Made by a program: the position numbers and the translations under genes. The notes beneath the pieces were generated by a model. The model was not told the DNA's origin. It worked only from the letters and a program-made list of their open reading frames with translations, and searched no databases. Of a stretch of 64,000 nt of DNA, positions 45,282-53,281 are shown one piece after another (the stretch's first letter is position 1; every line of letters starts with the position of its first letter). The DNA is taken from contig JAXLSW010000016.1 of the NCBI GenBank assembly GCA_046330415.1, positions 1-64,000 on the forward strand, given 5' to 3'. The DNA is from RHKX01 sp046330415 (GTDB lineage Bacteria; Actinomycetota; Thermoleophilia; Solirubrobacterales; 70-9).

Positions 45282-46238
45282 ATGACCGAGGCGGCGCACG
45301 GCAGCGGGCACGGCGAGAGCACGGGGGCGATCCTCGCGGCGTTCCTCGCGAACATGGGGATCGCCGTCACCAAGTTCATCGGCTTCCTGATCACCGGCTC
45401 CTCGTCCCTGCTCGCCGAGGCGATCCACAGCGTCGCCGACTCCTCCAACCAGGGCCTGCTCGTCCTCGGGGGGAAGCGGGCCGCGAAGGCGCCGACCGAG
45501 CTTCATCCCTACGGCTTCGGGCGCAGCCGCTACTTCTGGTCGTTCGTCGTCGCGATCGTGCTCTTCAGCGCCGGTGGCCTCTTCGCGCTGTACGAGGGAT
45601 GGCACAAGATCAGCCATCCGGAGGAGATCAACTCCCCGGCGGTGGCGATCATCATCCTCGTCCTCGCGCTCTGCTTCGAGGGCTTCGCGCTCCGCACCGC
45701 GCTCAAGCACGCGAAGCCGGCGCGGGGGAAGATGAGCGTCCCGCAGTTCGTCCGCCGCTCGCGCAGCCCGGAGCTGCCGGTGCTGCTGGTCGAGGACAGC
45801 GCCGCGCTCACCGGACTCCTCTTCGCTCTGCTGGGCGTGATCCTCGCGACCGTCACCGGCGAGCCGATCTTCGACGGCATCGGGACGCTGATGATCGGCA
45901 TCCTCCTCGTCGCCGTCGGCATCTTCCTCGCGATCGAGATGCAGAGCCTGCTGCTGGGCGAGGCCGCGACGCCCGAGCATCAGGCCGAGATCGAGCGGAT
46001 CGCGGGCTCGGTGCCGGAGATCGCAACGCTCGTCTACGTGATGACCCAGCACCTCAGCCCCGACGACCTGCTCGTTGCCATCAAGGTCGAGTTCGCTGAA
46101 GGCATGAGCGCCGCTGAGGCGGCGGAGGTCATCAACGCGACCGAGGCGAAGATCCGCGCCGCGGTCCCGATCGCCACCCGGATCTACATCGAGCCGGCCG
46201 CGATCGCCGACCGGCCGCCCCCGCCCGCGGCGGAGTAG
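45282..46238 (+). CDS. Cation diffusion facilitator (CDF) metal transporter
   Basis: A 318-residue inner-membrane divalent-metal/proton antiporter. The site-A motif HSVADSSNQ (helix 2) and the second pair in the VEDSAALTGLLFALLG helix, plus HPYGFGRSRYFWSF after helix 2, mark it as a CDF protein close to the ZitB / YdfM-like group; which metal it exports (Zn, Fe or Mn) cannot be told. The cytosolic C-terminal ferredoxin-like domain spans about 225-310. TACGAT ends 9 nt before the ATG. It is preceded by a tRNA and convergent with the PucR-type regulator. Confidence 0.93.
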   Translation: MTEAAHGSGHGESTGAILAAFLANMGIAVTKFIGFLITGSSSLLAEAIHSVADSSNQGLLVLGGKRAAKAPTELHPYGFGRSRYFWSFVVAIVLFSAGGLFALYEGWHKISHPEEINSPAVAIIILVLALCFEGFALRTALKHAKPARGKMSVPQFVRRSRSPELPVLLVEDSAALTGLLFALLGVILATVTGEPIFDGIGTLMIGILLVAVGIFLAIEMQSLLLGEAATPEHQAEIERIAGSVPEIATLVYVMTQHLSPDDLLVAIKVEFAEGMSAAEAAEVINATEAKIRAAVPIATRIYIEPAAIADRPPPPAAE

Positions 46239-46256
46239 CTCTTCCCGGAAGAGACC

Positions 46257-46299
46257 GAGATCGACATCGAGGAAGCAGGGCGTCCCAAAGGTCGATCTC
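46257..46299. terminator. Inverted repeat between convergent genes
   Basis: Perfect 9-bp arms GAGATCGAC and GTCGATCTC with a 25-nt loop lie between the CDF gene and the convergent PucR-type regulator, whose stop is inside the right arm. A small CTCTTC-CCG-GAAGAG hairpin (46239-46253) precedes it. Confidence 0.55.
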
Positions 46300-47581
46300 A
46301 GCGTTCGGCGGCCGGCCCGGCGGGCCCGGCGGGCCCAGCCGGCACCGGGGGCACCAGCGGCGCCAGCCGCAGCGCGACGATCAGCTCACCGGGGCGCTCC
46401 GTCAACGGGTGCCCGATGGCCTCCTCGGCGGCCCGGACGTGATTGACGACGGTGTTCTCGTGCACGCCGAGGCGGCCGGCGGCGCGACGCGGGCTGCTGG
46501 CTGACTCGAGGTAGGTGAGCACCGTCTCGCGGAGGCGGCGGTTGCGGCCGTCGTCTCCGAGCAGGGCGCCGAGCTCCTGTCGGCAGAAGCGGGCGGCATG
46601 CTCGGGGTCGGCGCTGGCGAGCGCCGGCAGCGCGACATCCCGGTACGCGCTGACAGCGCCGGCGTCGGCGCCGCCGAGCATCGCCACGCGGTGGGCCTGC
46701 ATCGCCTGGTGGTGGCTGGACCGGAAGCCCTCGATTCCCGGCGCGGGCGATCCGAGGGCGAGGCGGATCCGGTCGGGCCCGCCGAGCCCATCGACCTCGA
46801 CTGCGCCGGGATCGATCGCAGCAGCGGTGGCACCGGAGCCGAGCCAGCCGGCAACCAGGCCCGCGCCGCGCGGCAGCAGCAGGGCGCTCTCGCTGCCGCG
46901 TCTCGCCGCGAACCTCGCCGCTACCCGCTCGGAGGCGGCGGGATCCTCCATCGCACCGCTGGCCTCCGACCAGATGACGAAGGCGAGATGGGTGCGGTCG
47001 AGCCGGTAGTTGAGCTGAGCGGAGGCCGGCCCCACCTCACGCACCCTGCCGGCCAGGATCTCGTCGACCAGTTCGCTCTTAAGCGCCGCCGAGCTGCGCA
47101 CCCAGCGCTCCCGCTCGGCGCCGTAGCGCTCGACGATCCCACCGCTGATCGCCTGCACGAAGCCGAAGCTCCAGCTCATCAGCTCGTCGAGCGTCGCTGC
47201 GAGGGCGTCTGGCTCGCTGATCCGCGCCGGGAGCTCCTCCCTCACGTAGCCGAAGAACGCGGCGTGGGCGATGAAGTAGGCGCGCAGGAGCGAGTCGACC
47301 GAGACGCCGCGGCGCACCAGCTCGCGGGCGTACTCGGTGGCAGCGGGGGGCGGTTGCGCCTCCGACGCCGGCACCCCGCTTCCGAGCATCTCGACCATCA
47401 GCCGGAGGTTGGCGGTGACGCTGTCGCGCAGAGCGCGGAGCAGGTCCGGGTCGCCGGCGGTCGCGGGTAGTTCAGCGACGATGGCGTCGGTGACCACGCC
47501 GGCTGTTCGCGGCACCCACCCGGGATCGCCGGCGAGATCGGCGATCAGCGCCTCAAGTCCGCTGGGGCCGGGCTCGACCAT
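46298..47581 (-). CDS. PucR/CdaR-type transcriptional regulator
   Basis: A 427-residue regulator divergent from the acetone-carboxylase-like genes. The C-terminus holds the PucR-type helix-turn-helix, recognisable by LRETVLTYLESASSPRRAAG and RLGVHENTVVNHVRAAEEAIG; the middle is a GGDEF-like fold (about 185-330) and the N-terminal half a helical sensor domain (RRGVSVDSLLRAYFIAHAAFFGYV). Proteins of this type commonly activate catabolic genes in response to substrate, so control of the adjacent carboxylase is likely. The ATG at 47581 is preferred; the frame opens at 47635. The tail is a repetitive VPAGPAGPAGPAAER. Confidence 0.87.
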   Translation of the reverse strand: MVEPGPSGLEALIADLAGDPGWVPRTAGVVTDAIVAELPATAGDPDLLRALRDSVTANLRLMVEMLGSGVPASEAQPPPAATEYARELVRRGVSVDSLLRAYFIAHAAFFGYVREELPARISEPDALAATLDELMSWSFGFVQAISGGIVERYGAERERWVRSSAALKSELVDEILAGRVREVGPASAQLNYRLDRTHLAFVIWSEASGAMEDPAASERVAARFAARRGSESALLLPRGAGLVAGWLGSGATAAAIDPGAVEVDGLGGPDRIRLALGSPAPGIEGFRSSHHQAMQAHRVAMLGGADAGAVSAYRDVALPALASADPEHAARFCRQELGALLGDDGRNRRLRETVLTYLESASSPRRAAGRLGVHENTVVNHVRAAEEAIGHPLTERPGELIVALRLAPLVPPVPAGPAGPAGPAAER

Positions 47582-47602
47582 CGACTCCAGACTATCCCTC
47601 TG

Positions 47603-47630
47603 CTTGTGGTTTGGCCACAAGTTGGGCCAA
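47603..47630. promoter_or_regulatory. Overlapping palindromes in the divergent control region
   Basis: CTTGTGG-5 nt-CCACAAG (47603-47621) overlaps TTGGCC-8 nt-GGCCAA (47611-47630). Both are perfect and lie just upstream of the PucR-type regulator start and about 100 bp before the carboxylase gene. They are good candidates for the regulator's binding site. Confidence 0.5.
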
Positions 47631-47729
47631 CGCAAGTCACGGGATCCGCCATTGACTCACGGCGAAGCTTCGTCGACCGTTGTGGACGATCGGTATTCCC
47701 CAGGACGGCAGGGTCGAGAGAAGGTGGCG

Positions 47730-49880
47730 ATGAACCCGAACGTGACCCACGACCCGCGCGTGCTGGCGATCGATGCCGGCGGCACGATGACCGACACCTT
47801 CATCGTCGACGCCGACGGCCAGTTCGTCGTCGGCAAGGCGCAGACGACGCCCGAGGACGAGTCGGTCGGGCTGCTCGAGTCGGCCGAGGACGCCTTCCGC
47901 CAGTGGGGTGCGACCAGCGAGCAGCACTTCCCCGGGATCGTCTCCGGCGTCTTCTCCGGGACGGCGATGCTGAACCGGCTGCTCTCCCGCAAGGGCTTGA
48001 AGGTCGGCGCGATCGTCACCGCGGGGCAGGAGGACATGCTGCAGATGGAGCGGGCGATCCAGACCTACCTCGGCTACTCCTACTCCGACCGGCTCCACGT
48101 CGCGACCCACTTCCACAACGAGCCGCTGATCCCGCGCGACCGTGTCCACGGCGCCCGTGGCCGCATCGACCTGTTCGGCAACGAGGTGCTGGCGCTGCGC
48201 GAGGCCGACGTCCGCAAGGGGACCGAGGAGCTGCTGGACGAGGGCGTCGAGGGGATCGTCGTCTGCTTCCTCTTCAGCTACCGCAACCCGGCTCACGAGG
48301 CCCGGGCGAAGGCGATCGTCGAGGAGGTGAAGGCGGCGCGCGGGCTCAACGGCGAGGTCCCCGTGTTCGTCTCCTCCGAGCTGTATCCGGCGCGCCGGGA
48401 GTTCCCGCGGCTGAACACCACCGTGATCGAGGCGTACGCCGCCGAGCCGTCGCGCTCCACGCTGAAGTCGGTCGTCGAGCGGACCAAGGCCAAGGGGGCC
48501 GGCTTCGAGCTGCGGGTGATGGCCTCCCACGGCGGCACGATCTCGACCGACGCCGAGCAGCTCGCGACGACGCTGATCTCGGGTCCGATCGGCGGGGTCG
48601 TCGGGTCGAGGTGGCTGGCGGAGCGGATCGGCGCCGCGAACGTCCTCTGCACCGACATCGGCGGCACCTCCTTCGACATCGCTCTGATCACCGGCGGCAA
48701 GACGGAGGTCGACAGCACCCCTGACGCCGCCAAGTTCATGCTCAACATGCCGCTGCTGCAGATCGATTCGGTCGGAGCCGGCTGCGGCTCGTTCGTCCGC
48801 ATCGACCCGAACGCCCGCCGCCCCGAGATCGGGCCCGACTCCGCCGGCGCCAGCATCGGCACCGCCTGGCCGGAGGGTGGGGTGGAGACGGTCTCGATCA
48901 CCGACCTCAACCTCGTGCTCGGGCGGCTCAACGCCGACTACTTCCTCGGCGGCCAGGTGACCCTGGACATCGAGCGCGCGCGCTTCGAGGTCGAGCGTCA
49001 GATCGCGAGGCCGCTGGGGCTCGGGCTCGAGCAGGCGGCCGACGGGATCATCGAGCTGTTCGAGACGTCGCTTCGCAACGAGGCGGTCGGAAGGATCCTC
49101 GGCAAGGGCTACTCACCCGCCGACTACAGCCTGCTCTGCTACGGCGGCGGCGGTCCGCTTCATGTCGCCGGCTACACCGCCGGGGTCCCCTACCAGCAGG
49201 TGCTGATCCCCGAGTGGGCCGCGGGCTTCAGCGCCTTCGGCTGCGCCTGCGCCGACTTCGAGTACCGCTTCGACCAGCAGGTCGATCTGCCGCTGCTTCC
49301 CAACCATCCCGACGAGGCGAAGGTGGGGATGGGCCAGATGCTGAGCGGCGCGTGGGCGGGGCTGCGGGAGCGGATCGCGAGCGAGTTCGCGAAGTCCGGC
49401 TTCGAGCCCGCCGAGATCGACTTCCAGGCCGGTGTGCGGATGCAGTACTACGGCCAGCTCATCGACATCGAGGTCGAGGCGCCGAAGGACACGATCGAGA
49501 CGATCGCCGACATCGAGGAGCTGATCGCCGCCTTCGAGGCCACCTACACCCGTCTCTACGCGCGGGCCGCCTCCTCGCCGGAGCTCGGCTATCTGATCGC
49601 GCAGGCGATCGTCAAGGGCTCGGTTCCGGTCGAGAAGCCGACCCTGCCGGTGCTCGAGCGGGTGGAGGGGGAGGCGGAGCCCAAGTACGAGCGTGACGTC
49701 TGGTGGGCCGACGGCTTCGAGCCGACGCCGATCTACGAGATGACCGACGTCAAACATGGCCACACGATCGAGGGCCCGGCGATCCTCGAGGCCGAGTCGA
49801 CGACCTTCGCCGTCCCGCCGGACCGGCGCACGTGGCTCGATCAGAACCGCGTCTTCCACCTCGAGAGCAAGGAGGGCTGA
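47730..49880 (+). CDS. Acetone carboxylase beta-like subunit (HyuA / hydantoinase A family)
   Basis: A 716-residue ATP-dependent enzyme subunit. The hydantoinase/oxoprolinase A fold is shown by VLAIDAGGTMTDTFIVD at the start (ATPase phosphate loop), ASHGGTIS and ISGPIGGVVGSRWLAE, the second phosphate loop CTDIGGTSFDIALI, and YGGGGPLHVAGY. Length and the AcxA-like details match acetone carboxylase beta (about 717 residues), which phosphorylates acetone and bicarbonate to allow formation of acetoacetate; acetophenone carboxylase is an alternative. AGAAGG lies about 7 nt before the ATG. The partner subunit gene starts 4 bp downstream. Confidence 0.85.
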   Translation: MNPNVTHDPRVLAIDAGGTMTDTFIVDADGQFVVGKAQTTPEDESVGLLESAEDAFRQWGATSEQHFPGIVSGVFSGTAMLNRLLSRKGLKVGAIVTAGQEDMLQMERAIQTYLGYSYSDRLHVATHFHNEPLIPRDRVHGARGRIDLFGNEVLALREADVRKGTEELLDEGVEGIVVCFLFSYRNPAHEARAKAIVEEVKAARGLNGEVPVFVSSELYPARREFPRLNTTVIEAYAAEPSRSTLKSVVERTKAKGAGFELRVMASHGGTISTDAEQLATTLISGPIGGVVGSRWLAERIGAANVLCTDIGGTSFDIALITGGKTEVDSTPDAAKFMLNMPLLQIDSVGAGCGSFVRIDPNARRPEIGPDSAGASIGTAWPEGGVETVSITDLNLVLGRLNADYFLGGQVTLDIERARFEVERQIARPLGLGLEQAADGIIELFETSLRNEAVGRILGKGYSPADYSLLCYGGGGPLHVAGYTAGVPYQQVLIPEWAAGFSAFGCACADFEYRFDQQVDLPLLPNHPDEAKVGMGQMLSGAWAGLRERIASEFAKSGFEPAEIDFQAGVRMQYYGQLIDIEVEAPKDTIETIADIEELIAAFEATYTRLYARAASSPELGYLIAQAIVKGSVPVEKPTLPVLERVEGEAEPKYERDVWWADGFEPTPIYEMTDVKHGHTIEGPAILEAESTTFAVPPDRRTWLDQNRVFHLESKEG

Positions 49881-49884
49881 GCTC

Positions 49885-52692
49885 ATGCCCATGATCGACA
49901 AGACCCGCGAGCTCGAGCCGGCCGCGAATGCAGCGGCGCCACTCGGTTGGGACGGCCTGACCCTGCGCGAGATGCTGGAGCGCTCCGAGGCGCTGTTCGC
50001 CGAGACCGGTCACTACCACGGCCTCGAGGAGTTCTCGCTGAAGAGCTCAGACCCCCTCCACTACGAGAAGCTCTTCAGCAGGGTGCGCGGCGGCATGGTC
50101 TCCGCCCGCGAGACCGCGCTCAACATCTCCGCCTCGCCGATCGTGCGCGAGCTCGGCGAGATCACCTTCGCCCTCTACACGCCCGAGGGCGATTCGGTCG
50201 CCCTCTCGACCGGGATCATCGTCCACGTCCACACGATGTCGGAGGCCATCAAGTTCATGGTCCGGGGAGGCTGGGAGGACAACCCGAAGATCCGCCCCGG
50301 CGACATCTTTGCCAACAACCAGCCGTCGATCGGAGACGTCCATCCCGCCGACGTGCAGACCTTCGTCCCGATCTTCAACCCCGAGGATCCCGGCGAGCTG
50401 CTCGCCTGGGCCGGCGGCGTCATCCACGTCATGGACATCGGTGCCTCGACGCCCGGCGGCGTCCCGATCGGGCCGACCACCCGTTACGAGGACGGCATCG
50501 ATCTGCACTGCGACAAGATCGGCGAGGGCGACGAGCTCCACAGCTCCCACATCCGCCGCTGCACGATGATGAGCCGCGCGCCGGGCCTGTGGATGCTGGA
50601 TGAGCGCACGCGCCTGTCGGGCTGCCACATGATCCGCGACGCGATCGAGCGGCTCGTGCTCGAGGAGGGCGCGGAGACGATCAAGACCTTCATGCGGGAG
50701 GCGATCGAGGACGGGCGCCGCGAGTTCAAGTCGCGCGTGCGCGGGCTGCTCGTTCCCGGCCGCTACCGCTCGCCCGGGTTCCAGGAGGCGTTCTTCGGGG
50801 ACAAGGAGCAGCTGCCGGCGCGGGCTCGGCGCGACCTCATCCTGCACGGCGCCTACGAGGCGAGGATCGACCGCGACGGGCACTGGACGACCGACCTGAC
50901 CGGATCCTCGGCGTGGGGCTGGCACCCGTTCAACGCGACCTTCTCGGGTCAGCAGGGGATGATGTGGATCCTCTTCACCCAGACGCTGATCTGCAACGAC
51001 AAGATCAACGACGGCGCCTACTACGGCACCACGCTGGAGATCACCCCGCGCACCTGGTGCGACATCGCCGACATGCCGGGGTCGAGCTCGACGCCGTGGG
51101 CGCCGATGTTCGCGACGTCCACCGGCTACATGCGCTCGGTCTCGCGGGCGCTGCAATCGCGCGGCTACATCGAGGAGATCGTCTCCTCCTTCACACCGCC
51201 CGGCAACGTCTCCCAGGGCGGCGGCATCGACCAGTACGGCCAGATGTCGGGCTTCATGAACTTCGAGATCGGCGGCCAGGGGCAGGGCGGCAAGTACGTC
51301 GCCGACGGCCTCGACTACGGCGCCGCGGTCTTCAACCCCGAGGGCGACATGGGGGACGCCGAGATGTGGGAGCTGGTCAAGCCGATGCTCTACCTGGGGA
51401 GGCGGATCAGGCCGTCCTCGGGGGGGATCGGAAGGCACCGCGGCGGCTCCTCGTTCGAGTCGCTCTTCCTCGTGCACGGGACGCGCGACTTCGAGCTCGA
51501 GACCCTCGGAACCGGGCCGATGCTGGTGGCGCCGGGGCTGTTCGGCGGGTATCCGGCGCCCTCCATCTACATGCACAACGTCCACGGCTCCGACATCTAC
51601 GAGCAGGCCGAGCGAGGTGAGGCCTACCCGGTGGGAGACCGCAACGGAGAGCTGCTCGAGCTCAGCGGCTTCGACGGTGAGCACGTGGTCAAGCAGGACC
51701 CGTTCTCGATGATGACCGCCGTCAAGCAGGGCGACCTCTACCTCTCGCCGGCGCGCGGCGGCGGCGGGCTCGGCGACCCGCTGGAGCGTCCCGCCGAGCG
51801 GGTGGCGGACGACATCGCCTCAGGTCACCTGCTGGAGCGGATCGGGACGACCGCCTACCGGGTGGAGGACCGCGACGCGGCCCGCGCCGAGCGGCTCGAG
51901 CGCGCCCGCCCGACGCGCGAGTGGTGGGCCGAGCAGCGACAGCGGATCCTCGACGGCGGGTTGATCGAGCCGATCCAGGTGATGCTCGCGGAGTCGATGC
52001 GGCTCGGGCCGGAGTTCGCCGCGGAGTACCGCGGCTTCTGGGACCTTCCCGACGACTTCGACTTCGACGTCGTCACGCCGACGATCGAGGTGCAGCGGGC
52101 GGCGCCGGGGAAGATCACACCGGCCGAGTCGGCGGCCGCCTACCTGCGCCAGTCGAGCTGCTTCGTGCCCGCGGAGGGGATCGACCGCGTGCCCGTCGCC
52201 TCGGAGATGACGAAGGAGCTGCTCGCCGACCTCCACGACGAGAAGCTCCCGCGGCACACGGTGAAGGCGATCCAGTCGGGGATCAAGGACCCGGACCGCT
52301 TCGACAAGTGGATCGAGCTGCTGTCGGAGCGGGTCCCCTGGGATGAGCGGATCGTGCTGCCCTACGGCGAGGCGATGTACATCGTCAAGCGGGCCGGTGA
52401 CGGGTCGTACGTGATCAAGACCGAGGCCGGCGCGGAGCTCGGGCCGTGGGACGGGAACTGGAAGATGTCGGCGCAGATCTTCGTTCGCGACAGCGACGAG
52501 CTCTACGAGGAGGTCTATCCGAAGCTCGGCCATCCCGACGGTGCCTGGCAGGAGCTGCGCGAGTACTACTGCCCGCTCTCGGGGCGGCTGCTGGAGATCG
52601 AGGCCTACCCGCCCGGCTACCCGGTCGTCCACGAGTACCTCCCCGACCTGCGGGGCTTCTACGAGGGTTGGCTCGGGCGCGAGCTGCCCTGA
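49885..52692 (+). CDS. Acetone carboxylase alpha-gamma fusion-like subunit
   Basis: A 935-residue protein. Residues about 1-770 are a HyuB / hydantoinase B-type domain (RETALNISASPIVRELGEIT, GDIFANNQPSIGDVHPADVQ, SPARGGGGLGDPLERP), matching the alpha subunit of acetone carboxylase. The last 110-165 residues differ from HyuB and read like the small gamma subunit (AELGPWDGNWKMSAQIFVRD, YYCPLSGRLLEIEAYPPGYP), normally a separate protein of about 170 residues that carries a metal site. Thus two subunits appear joined. ATG 49885 has AAGGAGG about 10 nt upstream. It should form a complex with the beta-like subunit and convert a ketone plus bicarbonate to a beta-keto acid. Confidence 0.85.
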   Translation: MPMIDKTRELEPAANAAAPLGWDGLTLREMLERSEALFAETGHYHGLEEFSLKSSDPLHYEKLFSRVRGGMVSARETALNISASPIVRELGEITFALYTPEGDSVALSTGIIVHVHTMSEAIKFMVRGGWEDNPKIRPGDIFANNQPSIGDVHPADVQTFVPIFNPEDPGELLAWAGGVIHVMDIGASTPGGVPIGPTTRYEDGIDLHCDKIGEGDELHSSHIRRCTMMSRAPGLWMLDERTRLSGCHMIRDAIERLVLEEGAETIKTFMREAIEDGRREFKSRVRGLLVPGRYRSPGFQEAFFGDKEQLPARARRDLILHGAYEARIDRDGHWTTDLTGSSAWGWHPFNATFSGQQGMMWILFTQTLICNDKINDGAYYGTTLEITPRTWCDIADMPGSSSTPWAPMFATSTGYMRSVSRALQSRGYIEEIVSSFTPPGNVSQGGGIDQYGQMSGFMNFEIGGQGQGGKYVADGLDYGAAVFNPEGDMGDAEMWELVKPMLYLGRRIRPSSGGIGRHRGGSSFESLFLVHGTRDFELETLGTGPMLVAPGLFGGYPAPSIYMHNVHGSDIYEQAERGEAYPVGDRNGELLELSGFDGEHVVKQDPFSMMTAVKQGDLYLSPARGGGGLGDPLERPAERVADDIASGHLLERIGTTAYRVEDRDAARAERLERARPTREWWAEQRQRILDGGLIEPIQVMLAESMRLGPEFAAEYRGFWDLPDDFDFDVVTPTIEVQRAAPGKITPAESAAAYLRQSSCFVPAEGIDRVPVASEMTKELLADLHDEKLPRHTVKAIQSGIKDPDRFDKWIELLSERVPWDERIVLPYGEAMYIVKRAGDGSYVIKTEAGAELGPWDGNWKMSAQIFVRDSDELYEEVYPKLGHPDGAWQELREYYCPLSGRLLEIEAYPPGYPVVHEYLPDLRGFYEGWLGRELP

Positions 52693-52707
52693 GGCCGGGC
52701 GGCGGAC

Positions 52708-53163
52708 TCAGGCGCCGACGGAGGTCGCCGGCTCGCGCTGATCGGCGCGGATCTCCTCGATGAGCTCGCGCAGCGCCGCGACCCGCTCGGCCCCGTAGCG
52801 CTCCGCCCAACGCCGCTCGATCTCGTCGAAGAGCAGCCGCGCGGTCGCCTGCGCCGCCTCGCCCTCAGTGGTCAGCCGGATGATCTTGGCGCGGCCGTCG
52901 CCGGGGTCGGGCGCGCGCTCGACGAAGCCGAGCGACTCGAGGTCGGCGACCGCCTCGCCGACGGCCTGCTTCGTGAAGCCCGACAGCGCCGCGAGCTCGG
53001 TCAGCCGGGAGCCGTCACCGTCGATGTGGCCGAAGACGCAGCCGTGGCCGGGGCGGATGCACCCGTAGCCTGCCTCGCTGAGCCGTGCGCGGAAGTCGTC
53101 GAACGCCCCGTCGAGGACGTCGTTGAGAAGGGGGAGGAGCGCGGTGTCTGCGATCGGGGTCAT
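52708..53163 (-). CDS. MarR-family regulator
   Basis: A 151-residue winged-helix regulator. The recognition region LTELAALSGFTKQAVGEAVADLESLGFVER and the wing DPGDGRAKIIRLT are typical MarR, and the ends form the dimer helices. It contains GYGCIRPGHGCVFGHID, with two cysteines that could sense oxidants or thiol-reactive compounds. It is divergent from an MFS exporter, and two palindromes (53190-53204, 53220-53232) sit between them, the classical arrangement for a drug-responsive repressor of itself and the pump. Confidence 0.92.
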   Translation of the reverse strand: MTPIADTALLPLLNDVLDGAFDDFRARLSEAGYGCIRPGHGCVFGHIDGDGSRLTELAALSGFTKQAVGEAVADLESLGFVERAPDPGDGRAKIIRLTTEGEAAQATARLLFDEIERRWAERYGAERVAALRELIEEIRADQREPATSVGA

Positions 53164-53189
53164 CTGGGTGGAAGGCTGACCCCCAGATA

Positions 53190-53204
53190 GTCAGGACTCC
53201 TGAC
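53190..53204. promoter_or_regulatory. MarR operator candidate 1
   Basis: A perfect 15-bp palindrome GTCAGGA-C-TCCTGAC between the divergent MarR and MFS genes. Confidence 0.65.
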
Positions 53205-53219
53205 GATCTGGTAAGGTCG

Positions 53220-53232
53220 CCTGACTTTCAGG
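53220..53232. promoter_or_regulatory. MarR operator candidate 2
   Basis: CCTGA-CTT-TCAGG shares the CCTGA/TCAGG core with the palindrome 29 bp to the left (centre to centre), close to three helical turns, so dimers could bind the same face of the DNA. Confidence 0.6.
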
Positions 53233-53281
53233 CTACACAAGCGGCTCGCGGAAAGCGAGAGCAGGGAGCGACACCAATCCG

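Noticed and set aside
44469..46052. A 527-codon minus-strand frame opposite the CDF transporter
   Set aside because: Antisense shadow that runs through a tRNA gene; only a short fragment next to the tRNA was kept as a weak transposase-like remnant.
45005..46299. An integrative element between tRNA-Ser and the convergent terminator
   Set aside because: No integrase, no att-like direct repeat of the tRNA end, and the gene inside is an ordinary CDF transporter.
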